10,932 nucleotides of DNA from Candidatus Dadabacteria bacterium (GCA_022615255.1 JAKEHC010000201.1:1-10932); one strand, 5' to 3'; positions 1-7,345 are shown, counted from the first letter of the stretch. Notes: generated by a model not told the origin, from the letters alone. Program-made: numbers and translations.

Positions 1-1
1 G

Positions 2-40
2 TATCTAAAGGACATGGTGGAAACCAATTATGTCCAGTAA
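2..40 (+). CDS. Possible 3' end of an upstream gene (partial)
   Basis: The frame starting at base 2 stays open for 12 codons (YLKDMVETNYVQ) and stops at TAA 38-40. If real, this gene would overlap the start of the glcD-like gene by 11 bases, a common arrangement in a co-transcribed pair. Twelve codons are far too few to recognise a family or to prove coding, and a random open frame of this length is common. No function is assigned. Confidence 0.2.
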   Translation, partial: YLKDMVETNYVQ

Positions 41-1517
41 AGTTTTTACCAAACCATCAAACTGGAAAGAGGACTTTGCCAACAAACTTCTTCAAATTCT
101 AGACTCTGATGGAGTTATATCCTCCCCTGAGGAGCTTATTGCCTTCGAGTGCGATGGACTTACGGGCTATAGAATAAGACCCATTTGCGTAGTTTTTCCC
201 AGGTCTACAAAAGAGGTTTCAGAAATTATTAAGCTCTGCAATAGAGAGAACGTGCCCTTTGTGCCTAGGGGGGCGGGAACAGGTCTTTCAGGCGGTGCAT
301 TGCCTACGGAGGAGGGAGTTGTAATTTCATTATCGCGTATGAACCGTATATTAGAGATCGATATCCCTAATCAGCGTGTCATCGTAGAGCCAGGGGTAGT
401 AAACCTCTGGGTTACAAATGCGATAAGCGGCAGTGGATACTATTATGCCCCCGACCCCTCTAGCCAACTGGTATGCACAATAGGTGGAAATGTCGCGGAG
501 AACTCTGGGGGAGTTCATTGCCTAAAGTACGGGGTTACAAGCAATCACGTTCTAGGCCTTGAAGTGGTTCTACCTGATGGAGATGTTGTGGAGATTGGGG
601 GAAAAACCCTGGACCATCCGGGTTATGACCTTGTAGGATTACTCGTCGGCTCAGAAGGGCTTCTCGGAATTGTAACTAAAGTAACTTTAAGGATACTCAG
701 AAAGCCGGAATCAATAAGAACAGTTCTAGCTGTGTTTGAAAATATTGAAGAGGCAGGTGCATCCGTATCCGGCATTACCGCAAGAGGAATCATTCCAGCT
801 GGAATGGAGATTATGGATAATCTGAGTATCCGTGCTGTAGAAGAAGCCGTCCAAGCTGGATATCCGGTAGATGCGGGAGCCATTCTCTTAATAGAGCTTG
901 ATGGGCCTACCGCCGAGGTTGAAGAAGAGATGTCTCTAGTAATGGAGGTGCTTAAAGAAAATAGAGCAAAGGAAATTAGGGTTGCAAAAGACGCCGATGA
1001 ACGAGCGCTATTTTGGAAAGGGAGAAGAAGCGCCTTCGCCGCAATGGGGCGGATCAGCCCTGATTATTATGTTCAAGACGGTGTTATTCCTCGGACTAGG
1101 CTCGCAGAGGTTCTAAGTGATATCGGAAAACTCGGCGCTAAATATGGGCTTCGGGTAGCAAACGTTTTTCACGCAGGCGATGGAAATCTCCATCCTCTAA
1201 TTCTTTACGATTCTTCTAAAACAGGAGAGCTGGGAAAAGCAGAAGAGCTGGCAGGTGAAATCCTCAAGGTCTGTGTTGATGCGGGCGGAAGTATTACAGG
1301 GGAGCATGGTGTTGGATACGATAAAAAGCAATTTATGTCCCTTATGTTTAGTGAGGAGGACCTAGACACCATGCATCTAATACGCTGCGCATTTGATTCA
1401 AAGGGACTCTGCAACCCGGGTAAGGTCTTTCCTACACCCCGCTCCTGTGTAGAGGCAGGAGGAAAATCATATAGAACGCATTCAATTGAAAAAGCCGGGT
1501 TGGGAGAAAGGTTTTAA
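30..1517 (+). CDS. glcD: FAD-linked oxidase, GlcD-like subunit
   Basis: A 495-residue flavoprotein of the GlcD/D-lactate dehydrogenase (FAD-binding PCMH) family. It likely oxidises a 2-hydroxy acid such as glycolate or D-lactate and passes electrons to the respiratory chain. The N-terminal FAD domain shows RGAGTGLSGG (80-89), PDPSSQ (141-146), GGNVAENSGG (152-161) and GSEGLLGIVT (207-216). The C-terminal oxidase domain shows FHAGDGNLHP (380-389), GEHGVG (424-429) and NPGKVFP (462-468). E. coli GlcD is about 499 residues, so this is full length. The ATG at 30 is preceded by only a weak purine stretch (GGTGG, 16-20). A GlcE-like gene follows after 43 bases. The family is certain. The exact substrate is not, because glycolate, lactate and 2-hydroxyglutarate enzymes share these motifs. 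Confidence 0.93.
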   Translation: MSSKVFTKPSNWKEDFANKLLQILDSDGVISSPEELIAFECDGLTGYRIRPICVVFPRSTKEVSEIIKLCNRENVPFVPRGAGTGLSGGALPTEEGVVISLSRMNRILEIDIPNQRVIVEPGVVNLWVTNAISGSGYYYAPDPSSQLVCTIGGNVAENSGGVHCLKYGVTSNHVLGLEVVLPDGDVVEIGGKTLDHPGYDLVGLLVGSEGLLGIVTKVTLRILRKPESIRTVLAVFENIEEAGASVSGITARGIIPAGMEIMDNLSIRAVEEAVQAGYPVDAGAILLIELDGPTAEVEEEMSLVMEVLKENRAKEIRVAKDADERALFWKGRRSAFAAMGRISPDYYVQDGVIPRTRLAEVLSDIGKLGAKYGLRVANVFHAGDGNLHPLILYDSSKTGELGKAEELAGEILKVCVDAGGSITGEHGVGYDKKQFMSLMFSEEDLDTMHLIRCAFDSKGLCNPGKVFPTPRSCVEAGGKSYRTHSIEKAGLGERF

Positions 1518-1520
1518 TTT

Positions 1521-1548
1521 GTAGGAGTGGCTTGCCGGTTGCCCCTGC
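1521..1548. repeat. Imperfect hairpin between the two oxidase genes
   Basis: The arms 1521-1531 (GTAGGAGTGGC) and 1538-1548 (GTTGCCCCTGC) pair at 10 of 11 positions, four of them G-T wobbles, around a six-base loop TTGCCG. It lies 3 bases after the glcD stop. No T-run follows, so it is unlikely to be an intrinsic terminator. It could be a degraded copy of a dispersed palindromic repeat or an mRNA stability element. Both are inference. Confidence 0.45.
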
Positions 1549-1560
1549 GTAAAAGAAACG

Positions 1561-2886
1561 ATGAATTCCCCTCTAGAAGAAATAATCAACATTGTGGGTA
1601 GAGAATATACCCTCTCTTTACCAGATGAACTCGAACACTACGAAGTTGACACCAAAAAGCCCAGTCTTGTTGTGTTTCCCGGAACTACAGAAGAAATCTC
1701 CGGGATCATGAAAATAGCATCTTCCGCCACTCTCTCAATCACACCTTGGGGAGGGGGGACGAAAATCGGCTTTGGAAGGGAGCCAAGCAAAGTTGATATC
1801 ATAGTTTGTACGGGACGCCTCAATCGCATCCTAGAACATGAGGCAGGAGACCTCGTAGCGACTGCAGAGTGCGGGACTCAACTAAAGGTGTTTCAAGGAG
1901 TTGTTAAGGGGAAAAACCAATTTCTTGCCATTGACCCCCCTCATGAAGAATCTGGAGCAACCCTAGGTGGGATAATCGCCACGAATGATAGCGGACCGAG
2001 AAGGCTTCGGTTCGGAACTATGAGAGAGTCACTAATTGGAATTAAGTTTGTTCGCTCGGATGGATATATAGTAAGAGGGGGAGGAAAGGTCGTTAAAAAC
2101 GTTGCGGGCTATGATTTACCGAAACTCTATGTGGGCTCTTTTGGAACGCTTGGATTAATAGTTGAAGCGACCTTCCGCCTTTATCCAATGCCGGAGAGCT
2201 CTGAAACCTGCTTGGTTAGTTTTCCGACCCTTGAGACGTCTCAAGAGCTAGTCCTTTCAATTTTAAACTCCCCTCTCATTCCAACATGCCTTGAGGTTTT
2301 AAATCAACGCCCTCTAAGCGCTATATCCGACAAACTAAACCTCAATTTGAAAAAGGATTGGTACGCTATCGCCGTTAGGATAGAAGGCATAGAAAAAGCA
2401 GTAAAAGAACAAATCTCTAAATTGAAACTAGTTTCAGGAGATAGCAAAGGAGAAGGGATCTTACTAAAGGGCGACTTTGAAGAAAAACTCTGGCAGGAAA
2501 TCAGGGAGTTTCCATGGAGAATTTCAGAGAAGAATAGGACGATTTGCAAGGCGGGCGTTCTTATAGCCGATCTTGCAGTGGTTCTTCGAGCCTTAGATGA
2601 CTTAGAAAAAGAATCCGGGCTCAAGGTTTATGTATCGGGACAAGGGGGCACCGGAGTTTTAATTATTGCTATTGAAGGAGAGATATTATCAATCGTTAAA
2701 GCCCTCAAATCCATTCGGGCTTTGGTTAATTCTCTAAAAGGCACTATGGTTATTAAAGAGGCTCCCTCTTCTATAAAATCCCAGGTGGACGTATGGGGTG
2801 AGATTGGAACTTCGCATAAGATGATGGAGAGATTGCGAAGCCTTCTCGACCCTTATCGCGTTCTTAATCCAGGCAGATTCGTTTGA
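1561..2886 (+). CDS. glcE: FAD-linked oxidase, GlcE-like subunit
   Basis: A 441-residue FAD-binding protein resembling GlcE, the second flavin-type subunit of glycolate oxidase. The FAD domain shows WGGGTKIGFG (63-72), GATLGGIIATNDSGPRRLRF (132-151) and KNVAGYDLPKLYVGSFGTLG (179-198). The chain ends in the family-typical NPGRF (437-441 region). E. coli GlcE is about 350 residues, so this one is longer, mainly in the C-terminal half, where it looks like a fuller vanillyl-alcohol-oxidase-type domain. The start has no clear ribosome binding site. It sits 43 bases after the GlcD-like gene and probably forms a complex with it. No GlcF-type Fe-S subunit follows. GlcE itself lacks the HAGDGN and GEHGVG motifs found in GlcD, as expected for this subunit. 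The substrate is inferred from the pairing only. Confidence 0.85.
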   Translation: MNSPLEEIINIVGREYTLSLPDELEHYEVDTKKPSLVVFPGTTEEISGIMKIASSATLSITPWGGGTKIGFGREPSKVDIIVCTGRLNRILEHEAGDLVATAECGTQLKVFQGVVKGKNQFLAIDPPHEESGATLGGIIATNDSGPRRLRFGTMRESLIGIKFVRSDGYIVRGGGKVVKNVAGYDLPKLYVGSFGTLGLIVEATFRLYPMPESSETCLVSFPTLETSQELVLSILNSPLIPTCLEVLNQRPLSAISDKLNLNLKKDWYAIAVRIEGIEKAVKEQISKLKLVSGDSKGEGILLKGDFEEKLWQEIREFPWRISEKNRTICKAGVLIADLAVVLRALDDLEKESGLKVYVSGQGGTGVLIIAIEGEILSIVKALKSIRALVNSLKGTMVIKEAPSSIKSQVDVWGEIGTSHKMMERLRSLLDPYRVLNPGRFV

Positions 2887-3151
2887 GAAAATTAGAACAC
2901 CTATAATTAATAAAAATACAAAAGCGCAAATCAGTGCCGGCACCTACCTTGACCCCATATGTCAGTGTGCTAAAATCAAGGACAGTCCGCCAGAAACAAT
3001 TAGGGTTTGAAGGTTTTGGGTGGGCTGGATGATAACCCTGTTATTGAGCCTCAGTTATCTATGATTATCAGGAAATTATCGTTGGGGTTATTTTACATTA
3101 AAGCTCTATCGAAACATTAAGCTATAACTGAATATAAAAGGAATACAGCAT
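2887..3151 (+). other. 265-base gap between oxidase and haem genes
   Basis: No gene-like frame is seen. It holds a perfect 10-base palindrome GTGCCGGCAC (2934-2943), a GGACAGTCC near-palindrome (2980-2988), and a 7-base inverted pair ATAACCC (3032-3038) / GGGTTAT (3085-3091). TATAAT occurs at 2902-2907 and TATAAC at 3123-3128, but neither has a convincing -35 box at the right spacing, so no promoter is called. Codon use changes across this gap, which makes it a likely transcription-unit boundary. Confidence 0.5.
3137..3143 (+). promoter_or_regulatory. Ribosome binding site of hemDE
   Basis: AAAGGAA lies about 8 bases before the ATG at 3152. It is one of only two clear Shine-Dalgarno sequences in the window and supports this start for the fused haem gene. 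Confidence 0.65.
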
Positions 3152-5101
3152 ATGGAAACTAGCTTCAATGGGTTACGCGTGGTGGCATTTGAGAGCCGTC
3201 ATGCAGAGGGGTTAGAGAAACTCATATCGTATTATGGTGGAGTGCCACAGGTGGCGCCGTCCATGCGCGAGGTGCCTTTATCCGAGGCAACAGAGGCGCT
3301 TGTCTTTGCAGAAAAGTTATTCGAAGGCAATTTCGATATTGTCATTCTCCTTACCGGTGTCGGAACGCGCACATTGGCGGAAGTCGTTTCAACCCGATAT
3401 CCACGCGATCGATTTATCGAGGCTTTAAAGCGCGTCAATATAGTTGCGCGAGGCCCCAAACCAGTCGCGGCGCTTCGCGAGATGGGGCTCAAACCTGACA
3501 TACTGATTCCTGAACCAAATACATGGCGCGACATTCTTATCACTCTAGACAATTCACTCAAGCTAAAGAACAGTAGAATCGCTGTACAGGAATACGGCGT
3601 ATCAAACCCCGACCTGTTAGCTGGTCTACGTGAAAGAGGGGCAATGGTTACAGCAGTGCCGATTTATCGCTGGGCTCTGCCTGAGGATATTACTCCCCTT
3701 CATAATGCTATCAAAGCCATCGCGTCTTTTGATGCAGACATCTCCCTTTTTACCAACGCACAGCAAGTTCACCATCTCATCCAAGTGGCAACTGACGATG
3801 GTTTAAAACAAAAGCTTTACGAAGGCTTTAAGCGCGTCGCTATAGGCTCCATAGGACCAACCACGACGGAGGCGCTAAGAGAGGTCAGCCTAGGCGTTGA
3901 CTATGAGCCAAACAGCCCAAAGATGGGAAACCTAGTGCGCGAGATGGCGCGACGCGGCGCTGCGCTTGCTCGTAAAAAGCAGATTGCCTTCGCAAACGGA
4001 GTAGACACGAACGGTTGGAAGCGCATTGACATGGTTTGGACTAAGGACCAGGCAAGTCAATATGCATCATCAACTACATTAAACTCCGTTTTTATGAAAG
4101 CATGCCGCCGCGAGCCAACTGACTATACCCCGATTTGGCTGATGCGTCAGGCTGGAAGGTATATGCGCGAATATAGGGAGCTGCGCGCTAAGGTGCCGTT
4201 TATAGAACTCTGCAAGAGCCCTGAACTCGCCGCTGAGGTTACATTAATGGCTGTAGACCACCTGGCAGTTGATGCCGCTATTATATTCACCGATATTCTC
4301 GTGATCCTGGAACCCTTGGGCGTGGAGCTGGAATTTTCAAAGGGCGAGGGCCCTGTCATTAAGAAGCCCTTACGCACCATTACGGCGTTAGACACTTTAA
4401 GAAATTTCGAACCACATGCACTTGAGTTTGTTTATGATGCCGTCCGAGTCACCCGCCGCGCGCTCGATCCAGATATAGCCCTCATCGGCTTTGCTGGCGC
4501 GCCCTTCACAGTAGCCTCCTATGCGATCGAGGGTGGCGGCTCACGCAACTATGAGAATACAAAGGGGCTAATCTACCAAGATTCCGGCGCTTGGCACGCC
4601 CTGATGGAGCGGTTGGTAGATGCAACTGCCTCTTATTTGAATGCTCAGATTGTCGCCGGGGCAGATGCGGTGCAGCTCTTCGACAGTTGGGTAGGCTGCC
4701 TTTCGCCAGATGACTATCGGGAGTTTGTGGTTCCCCACATGAGTAAGCTTATTCGGAGTCTCAAGCCCGGAGTTCCGGTCATACACTTTGGCACCGATAC
4801 TTCGTCGTTACTCGAATTGATGAAAGAGGCAGGGGGTGATGTAATAGGACTTGACTGGCGAGTAGACCTACGGGAGGCATGGGCGCGATTAGGACATGAC
4901 GTAGCAGTCCAGGGCAACCTTGATCCTGTGGCGCTCTTTTCCTCGCCTTCCGAAATTCAACGCCGCGCAAGAAATATCATAGAAAAAGCCGAGAGCCGCC
5001 CTGGACATATCTTTAATCTTGGACATGGCATTCTGCCAGGCACGCCTGTTGACCATGTGCTGGCGCTGGTGGATGCAGTGCATGAATATTCAAGCAAATA
5101 A
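3152..5101 (+). CDS. hemDE: HemD-HemE fusion: uroporphyrinogen-III synthase/decarboxylase
   Basis: A 649-residue cytoplasmic fusion of two consecutive haem enzymes. Residues 1 to about 275 are HemD-like, cyclising hydroxymethylbilane to uroporphyrinogen III. Visible motifs are LLTGVGTR (66-73), GPKPVAALREMG (101-112), QEYG (146-149), FTNAQQVHHL (200-209) and IGSIGPTTTEAL (231-242). Residues about 276-312 form a linker. Residues about 313-649 are a complete HemE, which decarboxylates uroporphyrinogen III to coproporphyrinogen III. HemE shows PIWLMRQAGR (327-336), FTDILVI (D381), GAPFTVASYAIEGG (Y457) and NLGHGILPGTP (H625). These match human UROD Arg37, Asp86, Tyr164 and His339, so HemE looks active. 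The join is in frame with no stop, and no ribosome site precedes the internal Met315. Arginine codons are mostly CGC. A small exported protein gene follows after 3 bases. Confidence 0.95.
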   Translation: METSFNGLRVVAFESRHAEGLEKLISYYGGVPQVAPSMREVPLSEATEALVFAEKLFEGNFDIVILLTGVGTRTLAEVVSTRYPRDRFIEALKRVNIVARGPKPVAALREMGLKPDILIPEPNTWRDILITLDNSLKLKNSRIAVQEYGVSNPDLLAGLRERGAMVTAVPIYRWALPEDITPLHNAIKAIASFDADISLFTNAQQVHHLIQVATDDGLKQKLYEGFKRVAIGSIGPTTTEALREVSLGVDYEPNSPKMGNLVREMARRGAALARKKQIAFANGVDTNGWKRIDMVWTKDQASQYASSTTLNSVFMKACRREPTDYTPIWLMRQAGRYMREYRELRAKVPFIELCKSPELAAEVTLMAVDHLAVDAAIIFTDILVILEPLGVELEFSKGEGPVIKKPLRTITALDTLRNFEPHALEFVYDAVRVTRRALDPDIALIGFAGAPFTVASYAIEGGGSRNYENTKGLIYQDSGAWHALMERLVDATASYLNAQIVAGADAVQLFDSWVGCLSPDDYREFVVPHMSKLIRSLKPGVPVIHFGTDTSSLLELMKEAGGDVIGLDWRVDLREAWARLGHDVAVQGNLDPVALFSSPSEIQRRARNIIEKAESRPGHIFNLGHGILPGTPVDHVLALVDAVHEYSSK

Positions 5102-5104
5102 AAG

Positions 5105-5821
5105 ATGAATAAAAAACGCTCTTTCTTATTGGGTTTTCTTTTTCTCCTGGTTGTCCCCGCTTTCCAAATTATTACTCAGGAGAAGAAAGAAGAGCCAACA
5201 TGGGCTCTTGTAACCATTGCAGGTGAGCTGTATGATCGGTTTGATGTCAGTGGTACAGCCACACTCAACGTGGAGCCAGACCATCCATTCAGGTTTCTGG
5301 CAGATAAGGACGGGTATAATTCAGCCATCTTCCTCGTACTCAGGCTCGGAAAGAGCTTGGTAAGGATAACTATAGATCGAAACGCCGATCCTAAAGATTA
5401 TGACAGTAAAAAATTTGACGCACTTACTAAGCAGGGGATTATCGCAGAAGGGTTGCTTGTTGCAAGGAAGCCCAAAGAATGGGGTAGATCAGGAATTCAG
5501 CCAGATAAAGTAAGCTTAGCCTTATATCCGATAAGGGGAAAGGTGAGAATTTTTGACCCGGATGTAGACGGACAGCTCGTGCCTAAAGGAAGCCTATATG
5601 TTCGAGGAAGGGCTATCCCCGGAAACTATACCCTGGCTGACGGCAAGCCAGCCTTTCTCGCTATAGAGAATAGCAATTATCCCATCTTTTTAACGGGCAA
5701 TTTGACAGAAGACCAGGCAAATTGGAATGGGATAATCGCTATTGTCGGAAAGCTTGACCCAAGTTTTGATCAGCGAGAGATTCGTATCATCCCGGAGAAA
5801 ATCGAGCTTATACGCGAGTGA
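5105..5821 (+). CDS. Unrecognised exported protein, 238 residues
   Basis: I do not recognise this family. The N terminus has KKR (3-5) followed by a hydrophobic stretch (6-23), so it is exported or anchored by its signal segment. No cysteine is present near it, so it is not a lipoprotein. The mature part is soluble-looking and rich in beta-type alternation. The C-terminal half (about 163-236) has the pattern VRGRAIPGNY, IFLTGNL, NWNGIIAIVGKL and EKIELI, which loosely recalls a small OB-like barrel. That is a guess. It starts 3 bases after the hemDE stop with no Shine-Dalgarno, so it is probably translated by coupling. Its arginine codons (about 8 of 15 AGA/AGG) resemble the flanking non-haem genes. 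A haem-related role is suggested only by position, and no haem-binding motif such as CXXCH is present. Confidence 0.8.
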   Translation: MNKKRSFLLGFLFLLVVPAFQIITQEKKEEPTWALVTIAGELYDRFDVSGTATLNVEPDHPFRFLADKDGYNSAIFLVLRLGKSLVRITIDRNADPKDYDSKKFDALTKQGIIAEGLLVARKPKEWGRSGIQPDKVSLALYPIRGKVRIFDPDVDGQLVPKGSLYVRGRAIPGNYTLADGKPAFLAIENSNYPIFLTGNLTEDQANWNGIIAIVGKLDPSFDQREIRIIPEKIELIRE

Positions 5822-5947
5822 CACATTAGTAGATTCAAAGGTAATAGCCTAAGCCCAGCCCGTTAAGTCGCATAACGTACAGTTTCTGATATAAAACCAA
5901 TTGCGTATGATGAGGCTGTATGATTCTTTAAAGTAGGTTCGTGATCG

Positions 5948-5995
5948 CCGTTCATGGTTCTACTGTTCGACAAGCTCACAGCTCACCACGAACGG
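5948..5995. repeat. Palindromic element with TGAGCTTGTCGAA-type core
   Basis: The outer arms CCGTTCATGGT (5948-5958) and ACCACGAACGG (5985-5995) pair at 10 of 11 positions. Read on the - strand, the centre contains TGAGCTTGTCGAAC. Inside it, AGCTCAC is repeated exactly in tandem (5973-5979 and 5980-5986), and a second short insertion (GTTCTACT, around 5957-5964) separates the left arm from the core. Removing both insertions leaves a compact hairpin of about 33 bases resembling, from memory, a very widespread intergenic repeat of environmental bacteria. Confidence 0.6.
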
Positions 5996-6021
5996 CTTTC
6001 CTGAGATACCGAGTTTAAATA

Positions 6022-6056
6022 CCGTTCGCCATGAGCCAAGTCGAATGGTGTGTTAG
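6022..6056. repeat. Degraded copy of the same palindromic element
   Basis: It begins CCGTTCGCCATGAGC and continues AAGTCGAATGGTG. The inner arms CGCCAT (6027-6032) and ATGGTG (6045-6050) pair with one G-T wobble, and the core TGAGCCAAGTCGAA resembles the core of the element 27 bases upstream. The outer right arm has decayed. Assignment to the same family is based on the left arm CCGTTCG and the core. Confidence 0.5.
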
Positions 6057-6184
6057 GAAACTTAAACCCTTAGTGAAATACACCTGACTAAATGCAATTG
6101 ATATAAGACACAAAGCTATTGGAAATTTTATAATCTCAGACATAGTTGACCCTCTATTAAATCGGGGCACATCCGTTGAATATT

Positions 6185-6212
6185 GTAGAGACATGCCATG
6201 GCATGTCTCTAC
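6185..6212. repeat. Perfect 28-base palindrome
   Basis: GTAGAGACATGCC (6185-6197) and GGCATGTCTCTAC (6200-6212) are exact reverse complements around a central AT, so the whole 28 bases read the same on both strands. There is no T-run after it. It lies about 80 bases upstream of the hemH -10 box. It may be a dispersed repeat unit, a dimeric protein-binding site or a structured RNA stem. Confidence 0.7.
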
Positions 6213-6289
6213 TGGATTGTGGATCTCCGCTAAATCCTTGCGAGAATGACCGCGTTCTGTTGGCACTTTAAATTATTCTTACCTTGTAA

Positions 6290-6298
6290 TGGTATAAT
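6290..6298 (+). promoter_or_regulatory. Extended -10 promoter of hemH
   Basis: TGGTATAAT fits the extended -10 form TGnTATAAT with a perfect TATAAT (6293-6298). The -35 position 17 bases upstream (6270-6275, AAATTA) is poor, which is usual for extended -10 promoters. Transcription would begin near 6305, giving a leader of about 24 bases that contains the hemH ribosome site. Confidence 0.55.
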
Positions 6299-6311
6299 CT
6301 CAAACAGAGTT

Positions 6312-6319
6312 GAGAGGAG
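6312..6319 (+). promoter_or_regulatory. Ribosome binding site of hemH
   Basis: GAGAGGAG lies 9 bases before the GTG at 6329. It is the best Shine-Dalgarno sequence in the window, and it selects the GTG start over any downstream ATG. Confidence 0.75.
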
Positions 6320-6328
6320 TATTTTTCT

Positions 6329-7264
6329 GTGCAGGAGAAATTCGATGCTATTCTTATGATTGCCTTTGGGGGACCTGAAAAGCCTGAAGATATACGCCCG
6401 TTTCTCGCCAACGTAACCAGTGGACGTCCCATCACACAGGAAAGAATTGAAGAAGTTGCTCATCACTACGAGCTAATTGGCGGAAGATCGCCCCTTAATG
6501 AGCTAACATTCAGACAGGCAGATAGGTTAGAGAAAAACCTAAAGAATCGCGGATGCGGACTCCCCATCTATGTCGGAATGCGTAACTGGCATCCGCTATT
6601 GACAGAGACTGTGCGAAATATGGCAGAGAAAGGGGTGAAAAGGGCGCTAGGCTTGATCATGGCGGCGCACCAGTGTGATGCAAGCTGGCAGAGGTATCAA
6701 AGGGATGTGGAAGAAGCTATTGTAAAAACCGGCGTGCAATTGTCTCTAGATTACACTCCGCCGCTTTTTAACCATCCGCTTTTCATCGAAGCCTCCTCCG
6801 CCCGGGTAGCCGAGTGCTTTTCGCAAATGCCGCCTGCAGAGCGGGGAGAGGCCGTGCTGGTTTTTACCGCCCATAGTATTCCAACCCTGATGGCAGATGA
6901 GTCACCCTACGTCGAGCAACTTATAACCTCCTCGCGCCTTATAGCCAAGCGATTAAATCATGAGAGGTGGTTGCTTGCTTTCCAAAGTCGCAGCGGGCGC
7001 CCAACCGACTCATGGCTTGAGCCTGACATATGTGACGTACTTCGCGACCTTGCAGCCAAAGGTGTGCGCTACGCCATCGTTCAACCAATCGGTTTTCTCT
7101 GTGATCATGTGGAGGTGCTTTACGATATCGGTATCGAAGCCGCCCTCGCTGCTAAGGAGGTCGGCATCGCATTACTACGCGCAAGGACGGTCAACGACGA
7201 CCCCAAGTTCATCGAAGCATTGGCTGATGTCGTTGAAAGATATCTGAAGGACGAGACACGATAA
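6329..7264 (+). CDS. hemH: Ferrochelatase (HemH family)
   Basis: A 311-residue cytoplasmic or membrane-associated enzyme that inserts ferrous iron into protoporphyrin IX or coproporphyrin III. The likely catalytic residues are His182 in FTAHSIP (179-185) and Glu262 in PIGFLCDHVEVLYD (253-266). They match His183 and Glu264 of the B. subtilis enzyme. The N terminus has the family AFGGP (12-16) and the segment HHYELIGGRSPLNELT (45-60), and the middle has AAHQCDASWQRY (112-123). Length matches short bacterial ferrochelatases. No C-terminal membrane anchor or [2Fe-2S] cysteine cluster is seen. Translation starts at GTG 6329, supported by a strong ribosome site and an extended -10 promoter, so it has its own promoter separate from hemDE. 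The HemY-type gene follows after 128 bases. Which porphyrin it uses cannot be told from the sequence. Confidence 0.96.
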   Translation: MQEKFDAILMIAFGGPEKPEDIRPFLANVTSGRPITQERIEEVAHHYELIGGRSPLNELTFRQADRLEKNLKNRGCGLPIYVGMRNWHPLLTETVRNMAEKGVKRALGLIMAAHQCDASWQRYQRDVEEAIVKTGVQLSLDYTPPLFNHPLFIEASSARVAECFSQMPPAERGEAVLVFTAHSIPTLMADESPYVEQLITSSRLIAKRLNHERWLLAFQSRSGRPTDSWLEPDICDVLRDLAAKGVRYAIVQPIGFLCDHVEVLYDIGIEAALAAKEVGIALLRARTVNDDPKFIEALADVVERYLKDETR

Positions 7265-7345
7265 TCAATTAATGCGCTATGAATAAAAAAGTGACGAGAA
7301 TGAAATGGTATCATGTATCCTGGATTGTGTATCATGATAATTCTC

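Larger units (their letters stand above)
5822..6328. other. 507-base repeat-rich gap before hemH
   Basis: No convincing gene is present on either strand. The first part (5822-5940) holds only a minor inverted pair CGTTA (5861-5865) / TAACG (5873-5877). The middle has two elements with a TGAGC...TCGAA-type core (5948-5995 and 6022-6056). A perfect 28-base palindrome follows at 6185-6212. The end (6290-6328) carries the hemH promoter and ribosome site. The cluster of three palindromic elements suggests a site where dispersed repeats accumulated between hemDE-orf and hemH. Confidence 0.7.

Noticed and set aside
2304..2624. 106-codon open frame on the - strand inside the GlcE-like gene
   Set aside because: Serine-rich low-complexity translation typical of an antisense shadow. 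The + strand frame has clear family motifs.
2902..2907. Perfect TATAAT as the hemDE promoter
   Set aside because: It has no fair -35 box (best TTCGTT at 18 bases) and would give a leader of about 240 bases. It is kept only as a note in the gap entry.
2934..2988. Fragment of an insertion sequence or transposon end before hemDE
   Set aside because: The palindrome GTGCCGGCAC and GGACAGTCC hint at repeat debris, but no transposase remnant or paired terminal repeats with target duplication are visible.
3232..3561. 109-codon open frame on the - strand inside hemDE
   Set aside because: It lies wholly within the HemD domain, has no recognisable motif, and is a composition shadow of the real + strand gene.
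4094..5101. Separate hemE gene starting at Met315
   Set aside because: No ribosome site precedes this codon and the reading frame continues unbroken from the HemD domain, so a fusion is the simpler reading.
6260..6265. TTGGCAC as a -35 box or sigma-54 -24 element for hemH
   Set aside because: Spacing to TATAAT is 27 bases, too long for sigma-70, and no GC element stands at the -12 position required by sigma-54.
5822..6328. CRISPR array or tRNA in the 507-base gap
   Set aside because: The repeats are of different types and not regularly spaced, and no T-loop (GTTCGA...C) with matching acceptor and anticodon stems was found.
6015..6466. Overlapping - strand open frames across the gap and the hemH start
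   Set aside because: They run through palindromic repeats and into hemH, have no ribosome site and no recognisable protein features.
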